Origin: Isoetes taiwanensis
Lineage: Eukaryota > Streptophyta > Lycopodiopsida > Isoetales > Isoetaceae
DNA: 64,000 nt
Assembly: GCA_021234155.1 (NCBI GenBank)
Contig: JAJEKV010000025.1
Location: forward strand, 10,043,017 to 10,107,016
Direction of reading: 5' to 3'
The notes beneath the pieces were generated by a model, which made no database searches, was not told the origin of the DNA, and saw only the letters and a list, made by a program, of their open reading frames with translations. Position numbers and translations under genes: made by a program. Positions 22,101 through 35,529 of this stretch are shown here, one piece after another. Position 1 is the stretch's first letter; each line of letters begins with the position of its first letter.

Positions 22101-24440
22101 TACAAAATGGCATACCTTGGATACCCTATTTGTGTGAAGGCTTTTGAGAAGCTTAAGCTTTTTTATGTTAAAAAAGTAAAGGGAAATCTATGGAGTATGC
22201 CACTGCTCTTGACCATAAATTATTAAGATCTAGTTTGCAAAATCGGAAAAATGCAAAATTATCATATCCCTTGTGTTGTGAAGTAGAGAAGCATCCATAT
22301 TACAACTTCAAACCTCGGCAATGCCCACTCCACAAAAATCATAGTATCGGATATGTGAATTAGGTACTTGTTTGCGCTTTTACAACATGGTATGTATCGT
22401 GGAGCAGATTTTTGTGGTATGTTCTCCTCTCTTTTTTTTAATGCTAGCACGCCATTTATGTTCAATACCATCAACTTTTGAAGGTTTCCATTCCTCAACC
22501 TCTGCGCCCTTTGCCAAGATGTGTTGTACAATGTCGACACGCGTGTTGTTGCTTTGCTAGTTGGTGATGGCAAGCTAAAAGCCTTGCTAAGGTGTACTCT
22601 GATTAGGACCTTCCCCGCTTCTAAAAATTGGTGTAACTTGGCTATTAGCAATAGTTAGATTTTCTCTCAGAGTTCATACATCACAAATTTGCAATTGTTT
22701 TATGATGTGTGACTACTTGATTAAGCCCGATTAGCTTGGAAGGCCGGGAAGTTTCCTGATGTTAGAGCTTTGTATTTGCTATAGCGCTTTGTGTTTTGCC
22801 ATAACACGTTGGATCCAAATGCTTTGGGCGCTTAATTGTGCTCCTATATTCTTTGTATCCGAAAGACTATCTCTTTCCCTCGATCTTGTTCATCGGGCCA
22901 GATGATGATGTCAGAATACAAGTTGATCTCGTTTATCTACTAAAAATATTATTTCAAGGCCATATAAACATCTAAAAGTTAAGAATCGTATCATCTACCA
23001 CTTGGGTTGTGGCATGGTCTTCTTCCTCAAGTTCACCAAGTACAACCGAAAGTGGACCTTCTTTTTGGTGCAAATTTTGATCCAAGCCTAAGTTGAAATG
23101 AAAACTCTAAATATACTTTACAATGACATTGTGCATGAAAAGCGAGTTGAAATATATTCATCGCTTAAACAAAAATCTTTGCCTCTTGTTTTTGACAACG
23201 GTGCAATCAAAATTGGATTGTTTGAAATAGTTACGCAAAAAACACATTAGAATAATTTCCATTTGGAAATAAGATGTTTATGGGCACGCATTCATCAACC
23301 AATCATCCGACTTACCCTCACCGCTCTTCTTCTCTAATCTTCTTGGACCTTGACCTTATCACCCTAGAGATCCCCGACAACAACCTTTGGTAACCCCGCT
23401 TGACATCATCGATATCCTTGTTTGTTCCTCGTGATCAACCATGTTAGAGGATGCCTTTGTAGAGGTCGGCCAGAATTTAGAACCACAATGTAATTAGGAG
23501 CATCATCAACACTACTTGAATCTCCTGAGATTTTGCAGGGTTTGGTCCGGTCAGCAATCGCTAATTGTCGCTAATTGCCGGCATCTTATCCGCTGTCTAC
23601 AAGATCTTCCGTTATTACCAAGTCAAATTGAGATCTAGAAAGCAAGCATGTACCCTTTTTAGCGCTTCACAAGGGAGTTTAAGCCCTTGTAGACTTGTGT
23701 TTTGTTAAACCTAGGGTCCTTTTTACTTGTAGGTGTTTTAACATGCTTCCTTTTCCTAGTGCTTTATGGAGTTGTAGCTCCGCTTCATATCAGCATTAGT
23801 CTTTTCAACCTTAGATATGTGGGGAATGCTCTAGCATATAAGACTTCCCCGCTTTTACTTAACTTTTGCTTCCTCAATTCTTGCACAAACCTTGTGGAAA
23901 TGCACTCCCGCTAAAACAAGCCAACTCTCAAGGCAATGTATTTTTGCCATCTAGCAAACTTAGGCAGCTTACATATATATACATGTATCCATATTTCATC
24001 TTCAAAGCTATGGGTGTAATCATTCTCAGTGGTTGGATCACATGTATGTAGAGCAATTTGTTCATCTCCAATTGGCAATCCGAATGGCATAGAGGAAATC
24101 AACAACATTTCTGGTCATTTCCCTCAAGTGGGTGACATTCTATAAATAACGTTGGGCTTTTGCAAGGTGCACTTCATTGATGGCAACCTCAGCAGTTACA
24201 GTAGCCACCTGTTACACTATCCCTTCATCTATTGGCCCACCCCCCATTTCAAGGAGGATTTGGGCATGTACTCCGCCATATCTTTCTCCTTCCCTAAACT
24301 CAGTAGGTCAGCAGAGGCAACTGCATTAGGATCTATCAGGGCTTGAAAACATGAAATATTGTCTTTTATGGTCTGCAACTTCTGTTGTGAAGCCAAGAAG
24401 AAAATGCCCTTTGCTTGATTATACAACTAGCTCCTACTTG
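22100..24440. other. Copy A unique tail, no gene seen
   Basis: Homology to copy B ends at about 22,100 (B 45,212). Only short frames occur and no family is recognised. Confidence 0.5.
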
Positions 24441-24445
24441 GACAC

Positions 24446-25235
24446 TTAATCAGCCTGTTGTGTGCTTATGGCATCCTGCTGACTTTTGATCATGCTTTTC
24501 AGATGTGTAATGTTTTTTCCATTACCTGAGTATGCAACAACCTCATGGACGTCCCTTCTAATTTTATCAGTATCTGCTGAAGCTTGCCTTTCTGCTATGC
24601 TTTCAGGTGTTGTTGTTTGTTGAGATCTGCCAGGCTCTGTTCTGCTTATAGCACCACTGTTGATGGTTTCACATTTAATCTTACTCAAATAGGCTCTACT
24701 CTTAGCTGCAAATGTTTCCTAATTGACCTTGAAATTCTCTGGATCCTGCTTGGCGCTCTGGCAATTGTTGAATGCAAATAGGTAGGGAACTTGTTTCCTT
24801 ACTTCTTTACTCTTCAATCCATCAAGAAATATTTTGTTCATAGTTTAATTAGAGTTTCTTCATGTTTTGGTCTTACATTGTCAGTGGAAGTTTGTTAGGA
24901 ATGATATCTTTGATATCCTACACTTCATTATACTCTGCAACAGAAATAAAATCTGTTCAAAATTGAGAGGAATGAATCCTCTCATTTGGCAGATCCGCAT
25001 AAGCATAAAAGTCTTCTTCTGTTTGGCAATCAGGCAAGTCTGGTCTTAAGGGCATATTCCTTATGGTCTGGTCTTAAGGGCAAGAAAAATAAAATAACCT
25101 GGCATCCTATAAATCCATATAAAATTTGGCAAAGCATTTTGCTTACCCTATGCATAGTATCTGTTACAATTATAGCTTGAGCTGGTAGATCAATCATCTT
25201 CTTGTACATAATGCATCTGTTTTTTAGAATGCTGT
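24446..25235 (-). pseudogene. Decayed multi-exon coding remnant, possibly transposon-derived
   Basis: Minus-strand pieces with exon character. MYKKMIDLPAQAIIVTDTMHR runs to a GTAAGC donor near 25,150. PDLPDCQTEEDFYAYADLPN, then SVAEYNEV and IIPNKLPLTM, fall at 25,050-24,880. From about 24,775, AKQDPENFKVN is followed by a stop, then ETFAAKSRAYLSKIKCET and a polar tail ending QDAISTQQAD. The DPENFKVN...FAAKS region matches a segment inside the coiled-coil/RING-like gene region (NPEQFKVN...FAARA, about 10,230-10,160), so the two are related. A loose resemblance to plant CACTA-associated proteins is possible but unproven. Confidence 0.35.
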
Positions 25236-25241
25236 AGAATG

Positions 25242-25251
25242 NNNNNNNNNN
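25242..25251. other. Assembly gap of ten Ns
   Basis: Ten Ns. Copy B begins immediately after it, at the point matching about position 371 of copy A. Confidence 1.
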
Positions 25252-26660
25252 AGAAGAATGGCTGGGCTGAGCAGAGCGCTCGGTTGATGCACCATAATCC
25301 GGCAGCTGCCATGCTGATGATGTTTGACCTGCTCATATACCCAGAGGACATTACAACGCCGCCTGGATACTTTGGACGCTTTCTGCCGGTTGCTGACGTA
25401 GGGAGTTAACTTGGCCAAGACAAGGGAGTGCACTGGTCCCATCATCCGGCACCCACGCCTTCCCTCATTCACTTACCCACCAGGGGCAGGTAGTGGTGGC
25501 TTCAGTCTTATAGTATTTAGGCATTGGAAGGTTTCTACTACCACACGGGGATGCATCCATGTCAGTTGTGGTCCTTTGCAGTAGGAAGCCACGTATGCAA
25601 TGCAAAACAACGGTCTGGCGGTGTACATGGGGTCACCGGGCACACTTGTTGAGACGCCCAGGACGGAGCGGTCCTCCCTCTATGGGAAGGCGGAGATTGT
25701 GGGGCCGGTGGTATCCCTCACCACTTGGGAGCGATCTAGGCAGTGCAGAGGCCTTCTTGGCGGGGCCTTTGGGAGGTGGAAATCCCGCGATCCCCATATG
25801 CTCCGGATCTTGCTTGGGAGGCAGGGCTTCCTTCCATTCTGGAGAACATGGGCGTCACGGTATTTGCTTCCGGGAAGGTGGTGACTATGGATGGCTTAGG
25901 CGCTAACAGCGTGGCGATGGGCCATAGCGATATCAAAACACAGCGGAAGAAGACAAGCAAAAACCCGGTGGTTCGCTATGGAATGCGAGCACACCTGAAT
26001 GTGAACCGATTACCATACAGAAAAGGCTTGCCAGAAGCTGATACCAAGATACTTGCTTCATAGCCAAACTTTAAGGATCTGAGAGCCACATCACACATGT
26101 CCAGGTGGCAAATTGCTCATTGACGGGTTAATCCCATGCTCCGAGGGGCCATACCACTACCAGCACCCATCTACCATGAAAGCGGGGTGATTACTTCGAT
26201 ATGCCGGTGAACACCACCTCCGCGTGAACGGAGATGGATTGGGAGCAGCGTGAGGGCAGTCCCGTGATCTTTGTCCGTAGAGCCATTGAGGATAGAAGTC
26301 CCAGCCCTCCGGGCACGTGAGTGCGAGGCATGTCGGGGCTCGGTATGCTCGATTGGTTGTGCCCCATTGGGCCTTGCGGCAGGATGCTGAAACCTGCGGC
26401 CTACGTAGGCTGTTGGGATCGTGCCTGGGGAGGTAATGGTCTGTGGACTGGGTTATACCCCGGTCAGGCAGTAGCCACCGGTTGTACTTGTGATTATGTA
26501 TATAATTGTGCGGTGTAATATCCCTTATTGCTACTAGGTTTTCCCGAAAACCACCAGGCGAGAGGTTTTAATCCACAGGTAGTAATCGCTGCTCTCTCTT
26601 TGTACTTGGGTCCCTTAGGCGGGTTGGTCTCAGGTGGTTGATAAAATCATATTCTATTCT
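25252..26660 (+). mobile_element. LINE reverse-transcriptase remnant, copy B
   Basis: Duplicate of 371-1,690. The catalytic region is corrupted here (around 25,300-25,330). A KYLGIE-like region lies near 25,510. Frames 25,559-25,906 are fragments of its C-terminal part. Confidence 0.5.
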
Positions 26661-28028
26661 ATTCTTAATATGTGGATTTGGTATTATCATCATTTGAATT
26701 AGAAAATGGTTTTGTCTGCTCCATACAATAAAATGCATTGTGAACCAAGTTCATGTTCAGGAATACAACCCGGAGATATTGTTAGTGTCACGTGTTCCCA
26801 ACATACCGTCAGCAACTTGGTATGGCATACTCTATATAGATGTGATATAGGATAATCCAAAGTTGAATGGTCCCCACAATTAGTTAGGAAGTACTCTCTT
26901 CTATCTATTTACAAACTCTTGCAAGGTTATTGAAAAGAAAGATACAAAATATCTAATATAGATGATATGTTTAGAGCTCGACTTAAGACATGGAGTCCCA
27001 TATCATAATTAATAGCCAAACAAAAGATTCAAAATAACAATTAAGGCTACAATTATTGGAGTGCAATCTTCAATCTATCATCTGCAAGCACATAATAATA
27101 ATTGTCTTTCAATAGCCAGTTTTATCAGGTTTAAATATAGAATTACATTTGTTTTGCAAAATATGCATAGGGTAGCATTAGGAGCAAGCCTTGCTCAATT
27201 TATTACATTATCCTTCCGTTTTGGCTGACATCAACAACTGAGGGCTTGGGGTTGATATGCTCATTTGCATATTTGACAACCATAGCAGGGCCACTTGTTT
27301 TTGGATGTCCAATTCTTGGGCGGAATTGCTTTGAGAACTTGTTTGGGTAGAACTCTACAAACCAAATGATGTTCTATACCTCTACAAAATCTACAATGAA
27401 TTTGACATGGGAGCAGCATGCTCTGTCTACCGGTAATGCAGCTATTGAAATATGTCTATGGCGACATTAAATATATCTACATGCCACTTTCAACGATAGG
27501 TACCTAAACCTGTACCTCAAAATTATGACAAGCAATGTATTATTATTACATGCAACTTCCTAATAGAATCCTATTACTCAATGCGGATGGCGTTTCACGG
27601 TACCGAAGGGGTCGCCTGTGTGCCTGGCATGTGGTGGCGGCATTTGTGTATGCGTACTCTAAATATATGGACATCTCCGATTGAGAACTGAATTGACAGC
27701 TTCTTATAACTTTTACGTGGGGACTTGAGCAACAATGCTTCTTGCGGGCAATCTTTGCGGACCTATATCCCAAGCGTACAAGAACTTCTGAGGACAGTTT
27801 GTATTATTGCGTAGATACAATACATTTAAACGGAAATTAGAATTTATTCATGTAGACAAATTTATTTGAAACAAACTGGTTCATAGACACTATTTCCTCA
27901 TGTTACTGTCAAAAACATATAGAATGAATTAAAAAAATTGCCAATACAATCACATCATCACTAAAGCAATACACACGTGCGTGCTCATGCGCCCTAGCAT
28001 GGCATTTCTCATATGCTGTAAAATAAAC
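26660..28028. other. AT-rich spacer, copy B of 1,690-3,195
   Basis: No gene seen. It shows clear CAG-to-CGG type differences against copy A, for example at 27,745, 27,758 and 27,774. Confidence 0.6.
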
Positions 28029-28031
28029 CAT

Positions 28032-28660
28032 CTAACAAACCTTGTAAGCATTTAACTTGGTAAATGGCTCTATTCCACACATGGTTGCATTTGAACAACC
28101 ACCTTCTTGCAGACAATCTCCCAAAGAGATGAATGGTCTAAAAAAGCTAAACTTTAAACTTTGAGCACGGTCGATTGGTTGGAAATGAGTAGCAGCAAAA
28201 TAATTGGTCATTCCACTTTGCACAAGACTTGTGAATACGGACATGACATCATCGATTATGGGCATCAATCTTGCATTTGAACATGCACCTATAGTGGATA
28301 TACGCGCATATCACCAAACTATTTCCTCGTATTGCACGCAAAAATTTAAATATGTAACAAAAAATTGAAAGCATGCAACAGTGTGATAAAAGATACAAAT
28401 TGTAACCACCTTTAGATTTGGGCTTCCTTGCAGCTGTCTTAAACTCCTTCCAACCGTCGTCTTCTTACTAACGCTGCCTGGTGTCTTACACTTCCCTTGC
28501 AAGCTGTCATCTTCTTCTTGACCTTCCTGCAATTGTCTTCTTTTTCTAGCTACTACCTTCTTTTCACATCGTTTATAATCTCTTCTTTTCTCTCATTTTC
28601 TTCTTACTTGGAGCTGGAGGGGCTAATATCTGGGAATGCGTTTGGTGGCAGGAATTAAAG
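28032..28660 (-). pseudogene. Basic-repeat small gene, copy B
   Basis: Counterpart of 3,200-3,841. MPIIDDVMSVFTSLVQ and CGIEPFTKLNAYKVC remain. The KR-rich repeats are partly scrambled, and the start codon region is altered. Confidence 0.4.
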
Positions 28661-29159
28661 CTCAAAGTGCACCGGGTCGATTACTCGGGTTTGGAACGGG
28701 GAGACGAGGATTTTAAGGTTAAACCCAAGCCGATATACGGCGGTTCTATATAGAGGGCAGCGGAGCTACGACGCGGGTGAATATAGCTATGTAAATATGG
28801 CCCTCTCTTCTATTCTATTATGTACAAATGCGTTACACAAAAGCAATGCAATCCCTTTGTGCATAGAAGGATAAAGCGCCTAGGCCTGGTTGATGTCAGC
28901 GGTCTTCCCTCGAATGGTTTTGCTTTGGTAGGCGGCAATAATGCGGCTCCTCATCACTGACTTGCTCGCGGTTTCATGGCATGGAGATTACAATACGCCA
29001 TGAAGTTACTAGGTGGTTACCGTTCAGTGTATGGCTTTCCGGTTGGTAGAAACGGAGCGCGCCGGTGGTGATCATTGTCTTCCTTCGTCGGCGGTCGGTT
29101 CTGCGTTTTGGGATGACAGAGATTGCGGAAATGGCGGTGTAATGCGGCTGTGGGTTGGG

Positions 29160-29380
29160 CTGGTGCCTGCAGCTTCTCCAATATGCGGCTTGCGTGTACG
29201 AATGTCGCTGATGCTCTGCGGCGGAACGATAGGAGGAGCTATTGGATTCCATGCGATTCGGCTTCATCGGGTAGACATTCTTAATAAATGCGTGGACGTT
29301 AGGGGTATTCATTTGGGCCGCGTGGAACGTAATGTCAGTGGATATAATTACTTGGATTTACAAGCCTATGATTTCGTTGT
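29160..29380 (+). mobile_element. LINE RT fragment, copy B
   Basis: Degraded match to 4,395-4,618. Recognisable bits lie near 29,260-29,365 (FGFIG.., DLQAYDF). Confidence 0.35.
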
Positions 29381-29384
29381 TGGG

Positions 29385-30835
29385 TGTGGAAATGGGTTGT
29401 GAAGTTTGTTAGTCTGGACCAACATGCATAAGCCAAAAGAGAACTGCATTATGCTTCAACAAGTGAGCTTTGGAGGTCTCTTGTTTGTCAAAAGATGATA
29501 AGTGAAAGAATGGTATGCATAATTTGTCTTACTCTTTTAATGTGATAATGTGGACCCTAACAAAGCTACCAACATGTCAAAAGAACACTCTTCGATTCAT
29601 TTTAGATTTTGTGTTTTTTTTGCTTAGGTTTATAAGCTAGAAGAAATCGATAGCAAAGAGTTATTAAGGCGGATGGAAAAAAGCAGTCCACTAAACTAGT
29701 TAACAAGACTACAAAATTCTTTGAGATTTTTGAAGAATTCAAAACTATGAGGGTAGATGTCAAACCGGGGCAATTTTAAGAATGTTTGGAAACATTTCAA
29801 AAAGGAAGTTTGATTGATTGATTTTGCTGAAAATTACACACAAAGATTGACAAAATTCAAAGTGCGCATTGGAGAATGATCAATGCACAGTTTTAGTGCA
29901 TATATCATATGAACACGTACCAAATTTGATTGTTATTTCGTTGGATGAGGATAGGAAGAATCATCAAAGAAACTCACTTCTACATCTCGTTGATGAGGGA
30001 ACTTGACGCTGTTTTATGCAACATTGTTTTTAACAATCATGCAATATTCTTGTCCGATAAACAGCATAAATTACCACATACATGTTGTTGGGTGGGTGGA
30101 TGCTCCGGCCCGTGAAAAGGAAGTAGAACAACGGAAAGAAATTATCAAGAAATGGTAGCATCCCAATAATTTAGCATTGTTTGCTTCTTATCATGGAAAT
30201 ATAACTTTTCATTTTCATTTAATTGGTGTTTATGTTCATTTTCACTAAAACTGATGGAAGACATGTGAACATGATAGTCTTTGAGGAACAACTCATGAGA
30301 TGTTAAAAGCGAAATTCCGTTACCACTTAGAAATGCACATGATGTGGTAGTTTTGCATTAAACATTTCGGTGACAACACTACTACATTTGGAGGCAGAAA
30401 CGGTGCGGGTATGTGGCGAACTTATAGATTTCTGGAGACATTCTAATTCCTGGAGAGCTTGTTGTGCTTATGTTTGACCGGATATTTTTGGAAATTGGCA
30501 TAGGGATGTTGATGGGGTGAAAGATATGATTATGCAACTTTTATGCGGTTCCTGTAAGTTTTTCATTTCCGTCGGGCCTACTCAAAGGGTGACTGCTGCT
30601 CGGGTGTGGCATATGGACTCCACATGTTTGTCATCGGTGTTTTGGTTAGGAAGAGTTAATACAAAGTGTCCCAACAAGCCCGAGAATAGGCATCTGGTCA
30701 TACTGGAAATTAAAACGTGGGTCTGAATTTATGTTGAGGTTATTAGAGCCCTTTTTTTGAAGGAGACCGCAAAGTGAAAATCGAGATATCATTGCTCGCA
30801 AAGTTTCTTTCATCCAATGTTGGGCAAATCAAGGG
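29385..30835 (+). pseudogene. Transposase-like remnant (DFAENY type), copy B
   Basis: Counterpart of 4,622-6,098. DFAENYT near 29,820, ETHFYIS near 29,965 and a KTDG piece near 30,248 survive. Reading frames are shorter than in copy A. Confidence 0.4.
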
Positions 30836-30837
30836 TT

Positions 30838-32285
30838 TGTTATTATTTGGTAAGGCTACCTCTAAACCAAAAAATTCCAGGGTGGGCTTGAACCAAAGCT
30901 ACAAACCTTTGATATTTCCATAAAAAGAGGTTACACAGTGAAGAGTCCAGGTCTTTGTTACCTTACATTTTTCTTTGATCATGAGGATGTAGTAGAAGTT
31001 GTTGACTTTGTGGATGCAGCAAGCTTATTCTGACGGTAGAAAAGCGCAGAACCAAGCGAGGATTGTGCTACCTATAAAAATTTTTCTACAATTCAAAAGG
31101 AAATGCCCTCGGAAGGATTGACCCTCGAGCCAACAAGGAGGTTTAAAGAAAAAGTCTCAGACAATTCAAAATGATTAATGATGTTTTATGTAAGGTCAGC
31201 GAGGGATGGATTAATGCGGGTGTGTGTCAATGAAGAGGAATCTACTTTGATCATTAAATGCATCCAGGGTATGTGGAGCCCATTTTCTTTGGAGATACTC
31301 TGAAAGAAAATTCCGGGGCAGGGGTTATTGGCCTACAATATTTAAATTTGTTATCTTGCTATAAAAATCTTGCCACAAGTGCCAAATATTTAGTAAAGGA
31401 TCCCTTCTCAGTACGCACTAAGCCCCATCATTCGACAGGACCTTTCCAAATGTGGGGATTAGATTGTATTGGTCCCTATTGCTTATACAGGGACAACATC
31501 GGACTTATTATTGTTAGCCTTCTGATTATTTTACCAAATTGGAAGAGGCAATTCCTTTAAGACAAGCTAATGCCATCTGTGACAAAGCAGTTCTTGTAAA
31601 GGTATATTTGATAGTTTAGTATCCCCTCTAATTATTGATACGAGGGAGGTACTCCCTTTGTGAATGAAGTCATTTCTAATTTATGAAAGCCATTCTTAAA
31701 GTCAAGCATACCAGGTTCTCTTACTACCCCAAAGGCAATGGTCAGCTACTAATAGGGTTTTGAAAGCATTTTTCTTGACTTGATTGGATGATAATCAAAG
31801 GTGGCATGTCCAGGCTGGTGGATGCTCTGTAGACATAGAGTCACCATTAAAACAACAACCACCCATACACCTTTATTAATTTGTATGGCATTGTTGCTTC
31901 GGTGGGAACTTGTTGCCATCTGGGTTTTTACATAAGTTGTGTTTGCCTTTTTGGTATGCTTTAGGAAGATTGGATACATGCGTTTGAAGGAATTATGAGA
32001 ATGGAGGAATGCTAATTTGCTAAAAAGCCAAGGATTTGTTTGCTTTCCAAAGCACTCATAAATCTGGGACTTTCCAAGGGAGAGTTAGTCTAAAATGGAA
32101 TAAATCAAAAGGGAAGACTTGTTTAGTAAGTTTGAAAACCTTTAGGAGGGCCCCTATGAGGTGTTGGAAATTGCGGTGCAATTCCTATTAGTTAAAGGGA
32201 ACTAACGGGGATACCACTAAATCCCTATCAACACTATTCTTTTGAAAAAAAAGTCCCGGATCAACATATATGTTTGTCTCTTTTA
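30838..32285 (+). mobile_element. Ty3/Gypsy pol fossil, copy B
   Basis: Duplicate of the RNase H to integrase fossil of copy A, with the same order of parts and the same limits. It is broken in more places than copy A, as read. Confidence 0.75.
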
Positions 32286-32444
32286 TGTTCTAGAGAACTT
32301 AGACAAGTTAGAATTAAAGTTAAAAAGGCCAGAATAGGTTGGATTAGATTTCATTTTGTCTTAAATTTAGAACTAATGTTTTCATTGAGTTTATATTTTG
32401 CGAGAATTAGCCTTACAAACAAGGAAAAAATATACTTTATATTT

Positions 32445-32835
32445 AAAGAATGCACTAGAACAAAGAATGTTATAGAACAACATACAAAAGGGACAGGGGG
32501 CAAAGTTTAAGCGAGGAATGAAGTAGTTGTTCTTTGGAAAATGGCCTGAGATTAATTAATGGTAGCAACTTGTATGAATTGCTAAAAACATGAGCCAAAG
32601 TCTAAGGGTGGCCCATCTGACCATTTGGTTTTGGCTATTAATTTTTGATATGACCAGATTGAGAACAACCTATTTGACTCCCTAAAAGTGTGCAAAGATC
32701 ATATTATGAACAGCTTGCATCAAAGCACATCCATTTATGCTCGAGGAGCTTGAGGAGTTCTAAAGGAAATAAGCTGAAAGGAAGGAAGAAATAAAACAAA
32801 AGTAGCAAAAGGCAAATGTTGTACTTGATTCATGC
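32445..32835 (+). pseudogene. Unknown Lys-rich frame, copy B
   Basis: Counterpart of 7,741-8,116, with indels. The KECTRTKNVIEQ segment is open at 32,440-32,480. Confidence 0.25.
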
Positions 32836-33356
32836 TGTAAATATTATTGAATAGATGTTCATTTCATGTTTATAGTTGTGAATACATTTTCAATTCCACA
32901 TTGATTGATTCATATGTAACAATTCATACAATGATATGCTTGAAGGAAAGATTCATACAAAGATTGATTCATTTGTAAAGATTGTAAAGAGATTGTTTCA
33001 TATAATGTTTCATACATTGATTCCTATAATTATTGTAGTGGAAGGGAATTGATTATTTACAAATCATATTATTATGTTTAAACTCTTATTGAATTTAGAA
33101 ACATAGAAGTGAATACCCACAACAAAACAAAGGTAAACAAATTAAACAACAACAAACAAAAGGTAAAAAAGTCATTGATTGTATTGATTCAAAATTGTGA
33201 AAAACATGTCAACACCAGAACACAAAATAATGTTACATATACACTTTTGTACTTTATATTAAAAAAACAGAATGCGCTTCTTTAATAAAAGCTGGTTACA
33301 TTACGGATAAAAGGCTGAAAGAGTGCTTTCTTGAGTTCGAAAGGTCTGGCCTTGGC

Positions 33357-35280
33357 AAATGCAAGATAACCACACAGGTTGCTCCATAATCAAAACTATC
33401 CTGCTGGAACTTCATCAATTTGGCTGGTAGCAAATTTTTGTTCGACAAGCACCTCTTCAACATCCTTTTTTTTCTACTATTTCTCCGACGTTTTGGTTCT
33501 TACGTCAACCATCGATCTTACGTATGGTGATGGGGCTCCTCCTTCTTTGCATCTTCTATTGATGCTTTTGCGGCAATCTTTGCCTCATTTCTTACAGCGC
33601 ATTAAATATTATGAACAAGAATTCAGCATTAACTACAAACATGTTTGAACATTGGCTAATCTCCAAGCACCGGGACTTACCGGTTTCTTGCGTTGCTCAG
33701 TGCGTTTCTTCGGCCGTCCGTCTTGCCGATCACAAAAATAGAATAATTGAAAGTTATTGAATCCTTGAAGAAAAGTTATAATACTAAATCAACTATAAAA
33801 AATTTTGTGAGATATATGAGCAAATTTAACGAGAATCCTTAACTTTCAATATCTATAAGCGTTGTAAAGAGAATTGAAGTTACCACCAAACAAAAATAGT
33901 GAAACATTAGAAGATATAATGAACAATAATACTTACTTGATAACACCTATCTTGTCCTTCTTGTGCTGGCCCTTTGTCTTCCTTTTCTTGGTACCACGGG
34001 TCCTTTCAAATTTTGAAATCACTTTGGGGCTTATTGTACAAAGTTGATGTCTGGCTATCAACTTCATCCTTCGCAACTTAACTTTCTATCTTTAGCACTA
34101 TCATTACTTCAGTTTCTTCTTCATCTTCATGGTTAGAGTCTTCTTTCAGGTTAACACTACGTGATCTATTGAATCCGGGCCTCGCAAAAATACGCTTTGG
34201 AACTTCCTCTCCACAATAGCTAACCACACAATGCATAGGTTTCAGCACATTAGAGAAGCAAAAACATGGTATTTATGTCCACATTTGTTTATTTTAACAA
34301 AACGGGTCATAATCTTCGGAAAACAAAGGCCACATGCCGACATACATTACTAGTTAGCAAAGGCAAAGTATAAATACCCTTACCCAACTCCATCCAAGAT
34401 TTGGTATTTCACTATCTTGTTGCATATTGAAACATACTTACTTAACCTTGCATGCCTTCATCATTTGTTGTTTCAAAGGATGCTATTTCATCCCATCAGA
34501 CTGAAATTTGTGCACGAATGTCTTTCCCCTTTTAGAATTTTATTTGCATAACCGACGCTTCCAAGCAGTTCTCGTGATAACTTCTTCATCGTTTTTAGTT
34601 TTGCAATAGCAAACCACCTCTAGAAAAATCACGTTCAAAGGTTTTCCGCCTTTTTTGAACGATAGCCTTTTGCATATAGTTTTGGCAGTTCTTTCGCTCT
34701 TTCACCTTTTTCAATAAAGATTCTTGTTTTGATAATAGCAACTCCTCCGTCTTCATTTCAGCAAGCTTACTCAAGGATCCAAAATAGCATTGTTATTCAG
34801 TAGTCTTTGCACTTCCCTTAGATATCTGACGCTCAAATGTCTGAAACTTCTTTAAAAGAAACTAGCCTAATTGACTGAGAACGCCAGGATTTGCCAAAGC
34901 TCATTGTGTATTACCCAAGCAAAGGCTCGAAAGCAAATGTGACCCTAACCTCGATGTTGGTAGACTTAGTTTTTTTTGATAAATTCTTCGAAGCAGGATA
35001 TGCAAACAGAGTGGCGAATCGGGCCAAATAAATTTCATGTTTATCTTTCCTTTTTCAAGAGGGCACGCCAGACATCAAAAATTTCTATCGAGCTTATCCT
35101 CTTGAATTCCTTCAATTCGGGTTTCTCCTCATTACACAAACCTCGCTTGTGTGAAATTCAATCAGGTTCTTGAAAAAACAGTTCTGTAAACATAAACTGA
35201 TTTTTTTTAGTTGAATTTGAGTAGATAGAACGAAAAGCATGACTTGAAGGAAACTTACCTCGGTTTGAGTTGATCGCCAT
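33357..35280 (-). pseudogene. Coiled-coil/RING-like gene, copy B
   Basis: Counterpart of 8,651-10,620. The MAINS start (35,280-35,278) and the donor pattern of exon 1 are preserved. Downstream exons carry many small indels. As most differences lie in the CAG/CTG-miscalled zone, calling it dead would be premature. Confidence 0.45.
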
Positions 35281-35529
35281 AGCTAGTTGTTGGAGTTCGG
35301 TGGAGTGTTGCAGAATAAGATCACATTCAAAATCGAAATTATTTCAACATCAATTATGCCCCGAACAACTTCGCTACAGAGGGCCTGCGGACCCGCAGAA
35401 AACATCGAAGGGCCCTTAAAATGATGAAGGCGCCCTTCACGCCACGCAGAAAGTGCTGAAAAAAGGTGTTGAGCCGATGTCAAGTGCCGGAAATTGAGTA
35501 GGTCAAAAAAAAAAAAAAGCCTACCAAAG

